The position numbers were made by a program, and so were the translations under genes. 27,997 nt of DNA from an uncultured Clostridia bacterium (lineage in GTDB: Bacteria > Bacillota > Clostridia > RUG12999), in contig CATIYX010000230.1 of the NCBI GenBank assembly GCA_949739095.1, positions 1 through 27,997 on the forward strand. Direction: 5' to 3'. The notes under the pieces are model-generated. The model was not told the DNA's origin. It made no database searches and worked only from the letters and a program-made list of their open reading frames with translations. Each line of letters starts with the position of its first letter. The first letter of the stretch is position 1. Of this stretch, positions 7,006 to 13,529 are shown piece after piece.

Positions 7006-9030
7006 ATGAAAAAAACAGAAACCAAAAAAGCTGTACAAAAGAAGAATACGGCAATTGTTCGTACGCAAACAAAAGCAGTAATAGAAAAAAAGGCGGCTGC
7101 AAAGCCAGTGGTTCAGGCTGTAAAAAGAACAACGAAAAAAAATTCTTCGAAAAAGGCAGTAGAATTGAGTCCTGCACAAGCCTTTTTGAATGGAGAGAAT
7201 TTTAAGGCATATGAATATTTTGGTTGCCATCCGCATAAAGATGGTGATAAAGATGGGTATATTTTCCGCGTTTGGGCACCTCATGCAAAATGTGTTAAAA
7301 TTGTCGGAGATTTTAATAGCTGGAATGGTGATTCGGCACCGGAAATGAAACAGGTAGAAAAGGGGATTTGGGAAGGGGTTGTAGAAGGACTGCAAATCTA
7401 TGATAATTATAAATATTACATAGAGAAAGCGGATGGAGACTGGATTTACAAAAGCGATCCCTATGGTGTTCACATGGAAACACGGCCCGGAACGGCGAGC
7501 AAAGTTTATTCTTTGGATGGCTTCCAGTGGGGTGATGCCCAATATCGGCGGGCGAAATCCAACAAGAAGTTTTTACAAAATCCAGTCAATATTTACGAGG
7601 TGCATTTTGGTTCCTGGAAGCAGCATAAAGATGGCTCATTCTATAGTTATACCAAAATGGCAGAAAAATTGATTCCTTATGTGAAAAGTATGGGATATAC
7701 GCATATTGAACTTATGCCTATTTCGGAATATCCATATGATCCATCATGGGGATATCAGGTCACGGGATATTATGCCCCCACTTCTCGTTATGGCACACCG
7801 CATGATTTTATGTATTTTGTCAATGAATGCCATAAGGCGGGAATCGGTGTTATTTTGGATTGGGTAGGCGCACATTTTCCCAAAGATGCGAATGGTCTGT
7901 ATGAGTTTGATGGTCAATGTTGCTATGAAGATGAAGACCCATTGCGCAATGAACATCCGGAATGGAATACGAGAATCTTTAATTACGGAAAACCGGAAGT
8001 ACAATCCTTCCTGATTTCTAATGCAATTTACTGGTTAGAGAAATTTCATATTGATGGATTACGTGTGGATGCTGTGGCATCCATGTTATATCTGGATTAT
8101 GGAAAACAGGGCAGGGAATGGAGACCCAATAAATATGGTTCCAATGAAAATCTGGAAGCGATTGCATTTTTGCGTAAATTAAATGAACAGGTCTTTTTGG
8201 CGAATAAATCAGCATTGATGATTGCGGAAGAATCAACCGCATTTCCGATGGTTACAAAACCTGGGTATGATGGGGGATTGGGATTTAATTTAAAATGGAA
8301 TATGGGGTGGATGAATGATATGTTGCAATATATGTCAACGGACCCTCTGTTCCGCAAAAACATTCATGGTAATCTAACATTTTCACTTTCCTATGCATTT
8401 TCAGAAAATTATGTTTTGCCGTTATCTCATGATGAGGTGGTTTACGGAAAATGTTCCATGATTAGTAAAATGCCGGGAGACTATGACGAAAAATTTGGGA
8501 ATTTGCGTGCTTTCTATGGTTATATGATGGCGCACCCTGGCAAAAAAATGTCGTTTATGGGTAACGAGTTTGCACAATTTGTGGAATGGAACTATGAAAA
8601 AGAACTGGACTGGTTGCTTTTAGACTATAAAAAACACAAACAAATCAAAGAGTTTGTCAAAGATTTGAACTTCTTTTACTTGGAAAATTCTCCAATGTGG
8701 CAAAATGATGCAGACTGGGAAGGATTTAAATGGATTAGCCATGATGACCATGAGCAAAATATAATTTCTTTCCGACGTATTGACAAAAAGGGAAAAGAAA
8801 TTATCGTTGTATGTAATTTTGCGCCCGTTCGAAGGGAGAACTACCGCATTGGTATTCCGGCAGCGGGTGAATATATACCGGTGTTGTCCAGTGATGATGA
8901 AAAATATGGCGGAACCGGAGAACAACTGGAGGCTGTGAAGAGTGAGGTGGAAGCAATGCATGGTTATGAAAACAGCATAAGCTTGACATTGCCGCCGATT
9001 TCTACGGTATATTATCAGAAAAAGAAATAA
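7006..9030 (+). CDS. glgB: 1,4-alpha-glucan (glycogen) branching enzyme
   Basis: GlgB cuts alpha-1,4 chains and re-attaches them as alpha-1,6 branches. Start ATG 7006 follows AAGGTGA at 5 bases; the frame extends to a TTG at 6985 without better support. The product has 674 residues. Residues 1-50 are a Lys/Ala/Thr/Val-rich extension not typical of the family. A CBM48-like beta domain follows (about 75-165, with YIFRVWAPHAKCVKIVGDFN). The GH13 barrel contains YEVHFGSW, DWVGAHFP, the nucleophile Asp355 in DGLRVDAV, acid/base Glu408 in MIAEES and Asp476 in LSHDEVVYGK, all intact. GNEFAQFVEWN and a C-terminal beta domain complete it. It is first in the operon, 60 bp before glgC. Activity looks intact; the role of the extension is unknown. 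Confidence 0.95.
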   Translation: MKKTETKKAVQKKNTAIVRTQTKAVIEKKAAAKPVVQAVKRTTKKNSSKKAVELSPAQAFLNGENFKAYEYFGCHPHKDGDKDGYIFRVWAPHAKCVKIVGDFNSWNGDSAPEMKQVEKGIWEGVVEGLQIYDNYKYYIEKADGDWIYKSDPYGVHMETRPGTASKVYSLDGFQWGDAQYRRAKSNKKFLQNPVNIYEVHFGSWKQHKDGSFYSYTKMAEKLIPYVKSMGYTHIELMPISEYPYDPSWGYQVTGYYAPTSRYGTPHDFMYFVNECHKAGIGVILDWVGAHFPKDANGLYEFDGQCCYEDEDPLRNEHPEWNTRIFNYGKPEVQSFLISNAIYWLEKFHIDGLRVDAVASMLYLDYGKQGREWRPNKYGSNENLEAIAFLRKLNEQVFLANKSALMIAEESTAFPMVTKPGYDGGLGFNLKWNMGWMNDMLQYMSTDPLFRKNIHGNLTFSLSYAFSENYVLPLSHDEVVYGKCSMISKMPGDYDEKFGNLRAFYGYMMAHPGKKMSFMGNEFAQFVEWNYEKELDWLLLDYKKHKQIKEFVKDLNFFYLENSPMWQNDADWEGFKWISHDDHEQNIISFRRIDKKGKEIIVVCNFAPVRRENYRIGIPAAGEYIPVLSSDDEKYGGTGEQLEAVKSEVEAMHGYENSISLTLPPISTVYYQKKK

Positions 9031-9090
9031 CACAGGGGAATCCTGTCAATAAAAGCTGCGTTGGGGTTGGCAGCAGATTGGAGTAGCGTT

Positions 9091-10284
9091 ATGTTAAAAA
9101 GAAGAAAAGAATGTGTTGCAATGCTGTTGGCAGGAGGACAGGGAAGTCGTTTGAAAGTGTTGACAGAAGAAACAGCAAAGCCGGCAGTTCCTTTTGGCGG
9201 AAAATATCGGATTATTGATTTTCCTCTGTCGAACTGTGTGAATTCCGGCATTGACACAGTGGGGATTTTGACTCAATACCAACCTTTGGAGCTCAACGAC
9301 TATATTGGTAACGGGCAGTCGTGGGGGCTAAACAGGAACTATGGCGGAGCGCATATTCTTCCGCCATATGCTAAAAGCAAAAAATCAGAATGGTATAAAG
9401 GTACAGCGAATGCGATTTATCAAAATATGCATTTTATTGAACTCTATAATCCGGAATATGTTCTGATTCTTTCCGGAGACCATATTTATAAAATGGATTA
9501 TGCAAAAATGCTAAAGTTTCATAAAGAGAAAAAAGCGGACTGTTCCATTGCAGTTATTGATGTGCCGGTGGAAGAAGCGTCACGGTTTGGTATTATGAAT
9601 ACCAAAGAAGATGATGCTATCTATGAATTTGAGGGAAAACCAAAAAAACCAAAAAGTACAAAAGCTTCTATGGGGATTTATATATTCAAATGGAGTGTGT
9701 TAAAAGAATATTTAATACGTGATGAGGAGGACTCCAAATCGTCCAACGATTTTGGGAAAAATATCATTCCGGCACTGCTTGCAGATGAGAAAAAACTCTA
9801 TGCATATTCTTTCAAAGGATATTGGAAAGATGTTGGAACGATAGACAGTCTGTGGGAGGCAAATATGGATTTACTCAATCCCAATATTCCATTGAATATC
9901 AAAGACCCGAATTTCAGAATTTATGCCAGAAACTATGCGCAGCCACCAAGTTTTGTATCCAAAAGTGCAAAGATTGATAATTCTATGGTGGCAGAAGGGT
10001 GCAATATAAAAGGAACTGTGGAAAATTCTATAGTCTTTACCGGCTGTACGATAGAAGAAGATGCAGTGGTGAAGGACAGTGTGGTAATGCCGAATACCAG
10101 AATCCAAAGCGGAGCAAAAATAGAATATGCTATTATTGGTGAATGTGCGGACATTGGCAAGGACGCGGTTATCGGCAAAGACCCGCTATATTGTATCAAT
10201 TCAGAAGAATGGGGAATTAGTGTTGTGGGCAGCGGCAAAAAAATTGCTGATGGCCGTGTCATTAAAGAAAAAGAAATCATTTAA
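9091..10284 (+). CDS. glgC: Glucose-1-phosphate adenylyltransferase, catalytic subunit GlgC
   Basis: GlgC makes ADP-glucose and pyrophosphate from ATP and glucose-1-phosphate, the committed step of glycogen synthesis. The 397-residue protein carries the nucleotidyltransferase loop MLLAGGQGSRL (about residues 11-21), KPAVPFGGKYRIIDFPLSNC, SGDHIYKMDY with the metal-binding Asp, the glucose-1-phosphate region EFEGKPKKPKSTKASMGIYIF, and YWKDVGTIDSLWEAN. The C-terminal third is a left-handed beta helix of repeated hexapeptides (SAKIDNSMVAEGCNI and similar). ATG 9091 follows GGAG at 7 bases. All catalytic motifs are present, unlike GlgD downstream, so this is the catalytic partner. Codons and spacing agree with one operon. 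Confidence 0.95.
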   Translation: MLKRRKECVAMLLAGGQGSRLKVLTEETAKPAVPFGGKYRIIDFPLSNCVNSGIDTVGILTQYQPLELNDYIGNGQSWGLNRNYGGAHILPPYAKSKKSEWYKGTANAIYQNMHFIELYNPEYVLILSGDHIYKMDYAKMLKFHKEKKADCSIAVIDVPVEEASRFGIMNTKEDDAIYEFEGKPKKPKSTKASMGIYIFKWSVLKEYLIRDEEDSKSSNDFGKNIIPALLADEKKLYAYSFKGYWKDVGTIDSLWEANMDLLNPNIPLNIKDPNFRIYARNYAQPPSFVSKSAKIDNSMVAEGCNIKGTVENSIVFTGCTIEEDAVVKDSVVMPNTRIQSGAKIEYAIIGECADIGKDAVIGKDPLYCINSEEWGISVVGSGKKIADGRVIKEKEII

Positions 10285-10395
10285 TAACATAGATTATTTA
10301 CGAAATGGGTAAATCTTTTATTATTCTGTAGATGATAAAGGAAAAGGGTTATGTTTCAAAAATACCGGTCTACAGCGGAGAAAATAGGTGATAAT

Positions 10396-11511
10396 ATGAA
10401 GATGGTAGGCATAATTTTTTCTAATATATATGATGCTACCATGGGCGAATTGACGAAACACAGAACAGTAGCCTCGTTGCCATTTGGCGGACGATACCGA
10501 CAAATTGATTTTGTGCTGTCAAATATGGTGAATTCCGGCATCGCTTCTGTTGGAATTATTACAAAATATAACTACCAGTCCTTGATGGACCATCTGGGGT
10601 CTTGCAGCGAATGGGATATGAACCGGAAAAATGGGGGCGTTTTTATTCTGCCACCGTTTGGAACCGGGGTGACGAGTATCTATAAAGGAAAAATCGAAGC
10701 ATTATATGGGGCGGTTGCTTTTTTGGAAAAAGTAAATGCTGAGTATGTGGTGATGTCCGATTCTACTGTACTTTGCAATATTGATTACGATAAGGTGTTA
10801 GAACAGCATATTGATTCTGGTGCAGATGTTACGGTGATTGCTAATAAAGATCAGAAGGATACTGACGAAGTGCAGGATTTGGTATTAGAAGTGAACAAAA
10901 AAGGAAAAGTGACGGATTTAGCAATCCAATGTACAGCGGAAGAAAATTCTTATATCGGAATGGGAATGTACATTATTAACAGACAACTGTTATTAGATAC
11001 TATTCGGGATTCCGTGGCACATGGACTCTATCATTTTGAACGTGATTTTTTACAGCGAAAATATATGAAAAAGCAAATAGATATCGGTGTCTATCATTTT
11101 GAACGTACAGTTTTGCGTAACCGCAATATTACTGCATATTTTAGGAACAATTTAAAATTGATGGATGACAAAGTCCGCAGTGAAATTTTTTGTGAGAACT
11201 CACCCATTTATACAAAAGTACGTGATGAGGTACCGACTTACTATGGTGATGATTGTGAAGTGGATAATTGTCTGATTGCCGATGGATGTAAAATTGACGG
11301 AATGGTAGAAAATAGTATTATTTTCCGTGATGTTACCATAGAAAAAGGCTGTCATGTGAAAAACTGTATTATTATGCAGGGAACAACTGTGAACAAGGGG
11401 ACAAATTTAGAATATGCAATTATTGACAAGGATGTTGTTATCACAGAAAACCGAACGCTGATTGGTGCAGATACTACACCAATTATTATAAATAAAGGCG
11501 AAAAAGTATAA
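10396..11511 (+). CDS. glgD: GlgD, non-canonical subunit of ADP-glucose pyrophosphorylase
   Basis: In Firmicutes GlgD pairs with GlgC; it has little activity alone and changes the kinetics of the complex. The sequence aligns with GlgC through RTVASLPFGGRYRQIDFVLSNMVNSGI, the SDSTVLCNIDYDKV region and the C-terminal beta helix. The GGxGxRL nucleotide loop is replaced by GIIFSNIYDATMGEL, so it cannot bind ATP in the usual way. Two starts are possible: ATG 10396 (AGGTGA 4 bases upstream, fits family N-termini, 371 residues) and ATG 10351 (AAGGAAAAGGG upstream, 386 residues). I prefer 10396 on family grounds but both have ribosome binding sites. A long non-coding gap follows before glgA. Confidence 0.93.
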   Translation: MKMVGIIFSNIYDATMGELTKHRTVASLPFGGRYRQIDFVLSNMVNSGIASVGIITKYNYQSLMDHLGSCSEWDMNRKNGGVFILPPFGTGVTSIYKGKIEALYGAVAFLEKVNAEYVVMSDSTVLCNIDYDKVLEQHIDSGADVTVIANKDQKDTDEVQDLVLEVNKKGKVTDLAIQCTAEENSYIGMGMYIINRQLLLDTIRDSVAHGLYHFERDFLQRKYMKKQIDIGVYHFERTVLRNRNITAYFRNNLKLMDDKVRSEIFCENSPIYTKVRDEVPTYYGDDCEVDNCLIADGCKIDGMVENSIIFRDVTIEKGCHVKNCIIMQGTTVNKGTNLEYAIIDKDVVITENRTLIGADTTPIIINKGEKV

Positions 11512-11529
11512 AATATATTGGATATGTTA

Positions 11530-11558
11530 TTGTATTTATAAAAATAACATGATATAAT
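11530..11558 (+). promoter_or_regulatory. Putative promoter upstream of glgA
   Basis: TTGTAT at 11530-11535 and TATAAT at 11553-11558 have a 17-bp spacer, and a TG one base before the -10 box makes it an extended -10. It would give glgA its own transcript with a leader of about 470 nt. Confidence 0.6.
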
Positions 11559-11575
11559 AGCCACGAAGTGACTAT
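11546..11575 (+). repeat. Promoter/dyad element, copy 1
   Basis: It consists of AACATGATATAAT followed by AGCCAC-GAA-GTGACTAT, an imperfect dyad (AGCCAC/GTGACT, one mismatch) lying where transcription would start. The same arrangement recurs at 11664-11694. Confidence 0.65.
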
Positions 11576-11590
11576 TATATGAATTAGAAA

Positions 11591-11639
11591 GTGCCTCCAC
11601 CTCGCCGCGCATAAAACGCGGCAACCGGTGGAGATGCAC
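11591..11639 (+). other. Two-part stem-loop in the glgA leader
   Basis: The outer stem joins GTGC-CTCCACC (11591-11601) to GGTGGAG-AT-GCAC (11627-11639), giving 11 bp with a 2-nt bulge. The inner stem GCCGCG (11604-11609) pairs with CGCGGC (11617-11622) around a 7-nt loop. No T-run follows. Confidence 0.7.
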
Positions 11640-11663
11640 AAAATTATATCTGTCCGCTCTGCG

Positions 11664-11694
11664 AACATGATATAATTAGCCACAGAGTGACTAT
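11664..11694 (+). repeat. Promoter/dyad element, copy 2
   Basis: AACATGATATAAT, then T, then AGCCAC-AGA-GTGACTAT. It matches copy 1 except for one inserted base and two changes in the dyad centre. It keeps the extended -10 (TGATATAAT) but has no good -35 box. Confidence 0.65.
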
Positions 11695-11814
11695 CATTAG
11701 TAAGCGAGAGAATTCCGCGACAGGAAAGGGGACGGAGCTATCCCCTAAGACCAGGAAAACGGTTGCCAGAGTGTTTCTATATATACTTGAAGACGGAAAT
11801 GTACAGAAATGATA

Positions 11815-11861
11815 TTAAACTAAGGTTGCTTGCCGGTCGGCGGCAAGTAACTTTAGTTTAA
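11815..11861 (+). other. 21-bp hairpin with two G-U wobbles in the glgA leader
   Basis: Positions 11815-11835 pair with 11841-11861 around a 5-nt loop (GTCGG). Nineteen pairs are Watson-Crick and two are G-U when read as + strand RNA. The next bases are AGTACATGG, not T-rich, so it is not a terminator. Confidence 0.8.
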
Positions 11862-11866
11862 AGTAC

Positions 11867-11977
11867 ATGGTCAAAATATCAAGATACATATGGAAGCTGC
11901 TGGGTATCGGAATGAGATTAGGTGGTTTGCATTTCCGGCAAAAGCGGCAATTTGATAAAGACGATACGACAGGTTGA
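11867..11977 (+). CDS. Possible 36-residue leader ORF
   Basis: ATG 11867 to TGA 11975-11977 encodes a small basic peptide starting MVKISRYIWKLLGIGM. No ribosome binding site precedes it; a 21-bp hairpin ends six bases upstream. Its stop codon lies inside the 5' arm of the terminator-like hairpin at 11973-12009, an arrangement that would suit translation-linked attenuation. It may also be chance. Confidence 0.2.
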   Translation: MVKISRYIWKLLGIGMRLGGLHFRQKRQFDKDDTTG

Positions 11978-12016
11978 TACTATAGCTGTATGCCGGTTAT
12001 GGTATCAACTTTTGTT
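11973..12016 (+). terminator. Terminator-like hairpin directly before glgA
   Basis: GTTGATACTATA (11973-11984) pairs with TATGGTATCAAC (11998-12009) over 12 bp with one G-U, and is followed by TTTTGTT at 12010-12016. The T-run is imperfect. The glgA ribosome binding site begins about 8 bases later, so it could act as a conditional attenuator. Confidence 0.6.
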
Positions 12017-12035
12017 GTGAGTAGGAGGAGAAACT

Positions 12036-13466
12036 ATGAAAATATTGTTTGCAGCCAGTGAAGCAGTACCCTATGTGAAAACAGGAGGATTGGGAGATGT
12101 AGCATATGCCTTGCCGTGTGAACTTGCAGGCAGAAACGATATGGAAGTTTGTGTGATTTTGCCATATTATAAATCAATAAAGGATAATATGGAATCCGGC
12201 ATTGAATATGTGATGCATTTTGATATGCCGTTGGCATGGCGCAATACCTATGTTGGTATTTTTAAAGCACGTAATGAAGAGAAAAATATCACATATTACT
12301 TTATTGACAATGATTATTACTTTGGAAATCGCGGCAGTATCTATGGTGAATATGATGATGGGGAACGTTTTACCTTTTTTAGCAAAGCTATTCTGGAATG
12401 TTTGCAACATATTGGCTTTTATCCTGATATTATTCACTGTAATGACTGGCAAACAGCATTGGTGCCACTTTACTACAGAGCATTTTTTGAACACCATGAA
12501 GGATATCAAAATATTAAGACGATGTTTACAATTCATAATATTGAATATCAGGGAAAAGTACCGAATGAATTTTTGTCAGAGGTAATCGGTGTTTCGGAAT
12601 ATTGGCGCGATGCAGTATCTTATGATGGCTGTATCAACTTTATGAAAAGCGCCGTTTTGATGGCAGATAAAGTCACGACTGTATCAGAAACCTATTCTCA
12701 TGAAATTCGCCACGCTTATTTTGCACACGGATTGGAGAATATTCTGCGGCAAAATGAATATAAGCTGGTCGGAATTACCAATGGTATTGATCCAGAGATA
12801 TATAATCCGTTGACAGATAAATGCTTATATACAAATTTTGGTTTCGGAGAACTGGAGAAAAAGTATGAAAATAAGCGGTATCTACAGCAAAAACTAGAAC
12901 TACCTGTTCGCGATGATACTCCGATAATTGGTATGATTACAAGGCTTGTATCGCATAAAGGGCTGGATTTGGTAAAGTTTATCGGAGAAGAAATGCTTTC
13001 GCGCGATTTGCAATTTGTCGTAGTTGGTACAGGAGACAGAGAATTTGAGGACTTTTTTAATTGGCTTGCCTATACCCACGGGGATAAAATCGCGGTTAGA
13101 ATTGCCTTTGACCCGGTACTTGCTAATCAGATTTATGCTGGAGCAGATTTGTTTTTAATGCCATCGAAGAGCGAACCTTGTGGACTATCTCAGCTTATTG
13201 CCATGCGTTATGGAACTATTCCCATCGTACGTGAGACAGGAGGATTGGTGGATACCGTACCTGCATATAATCCTGAAACAGGCGAAGGGCGTGGGTTTAC
13301 ATTTAAGTCTTATAATGCACACGATATGTTAGGCGCAGTGGACCATGCATGTAATCTCTATCATGATTTGCCACAGCGTAAAAAATTGATAAAAAATATT
13401 ATGAACTATGATAGTAGCTGGAAACAGTCGGCAGACCGCTATCTGGATGTTTACTACCATATGTAG
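12036..13466 (+). CDS. glgA: Glycogen synthase, ADP-glucose dependent (GT5)
   Basis: GlgA adds glucose from ADP-glucose to the non-reducing ends of glycogen. The 476-residue protein starts MKILFAASEAVPYVKTGGLGDV, with the ADP-glucose binding KTGGLGD motif at residues 15-21. It has the two-Rossmann GT-B layout, with TIHNIEYQGKVP and VTTVSETYSHEI in the N-lobe, and VGTGDREFEDFF plus the nucleotide-site segment MPSKSEPCGLSQLIAMRYG (from residue 375) in the C-lobe. The ATG follows GTAGGAGGAG at good distance. Length is standard. It lies behind the structured gap at 11512-12035, so its expression is probably controlled apart from glgBCD. The next gene, glgP, begins 63 bp downstream. Confidence 0.95.
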   Translation: MKILFAASEAVPYVKTGGLGDVAYALPCELAGRNDMEVCVILPYYKSIKDNMESGIEYVMHFDMPLAWRNTYVGIFKARNEEKNITYYFIDNDYYFGNRGSIYGEYDDGERFTFFSKAILECLQHIGFYPDIIHCNDWQTALVPLYYRAFFEHHEGYQNIKTMFTIHNIEYQGKVPNEFLSEVIGVSEYWRDAVSYDGCINFMKSAVLMADKVTTVSETYSHEIRHAYFAHGLENILRQNEYKLVGITNGIDPEIYNPLTDKCLYTNFGFGELEKKYENKRYLQQKLELPVRDDTPIIGMITRLVSHKGLDLVKFIGEEMLSRDLQFVVVGTGDREFEDFFNWLAYTHGDKIAVRIAFDPVLANQIYAGADLFLMPSKSEPCGLSQLIAMRYGTIPIVRETGGLVDTVPAYNPETGEGRGFTFKSYNAHDMLGAVDHACNLYHDLPQRKKLIKNIMNYDSSWKQSADRYLDVYYHM

Positions 13467-13529
13467 AGACTGCTTTAATGATTTGGTAGTAGGGCAGAAA
13501 TTATAAGAAATGGAATGGGGTAGAGAAAA

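Larger units (their letters stand above)
11512..12035 (+). other. Structured non-coding region between glgD and glgA; possible leader RNA or small RNA gene
   Basis: This 525-bp gap interrupts an otherwise tight operon. In order it holds a promoter (11530-11558), a 30-bp promoter/dyad element (11546-11575), a two-part hairpin (11591-11639), a second copy of the element (11664-11694), a small GGGGA/TCCCC hairpin near 11728-11745, a 21-bp hairpin (11815-11861), a 36-codon ORF (11867-11977) and a terminator-like hairpin (11973-12016) just before the glgA ribosome binding site. No longer gene fits on either strand. The G-U wobbles in two hairpins suggest that the + strand transcript is what folds. 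I could not assign it to a riboswitch or RNA class known to me. Confidence 0.6.

Noticed and set aside
6612..7542. Minus-strand frames rich in Phe, Ile and Leu across the glgB leader and start.
   Set aside because: They mirror the A-rich + strand (including the glgB lysine tail), have no ribosome binding sites, and overlap a well supported gene.
11700..11770. Resemblance to a c-di-GMP-I (GEMM) riboswitch: GGGGACGGAGCTA, then CTAAG, then GGTTGCC in the right order.
   Set aside because: The 5' GCAAACC-type strand is missing, the GNRA-capped stem does not form, and the second long stem closing on TAGCC is absent. The similarity is too partial to call.
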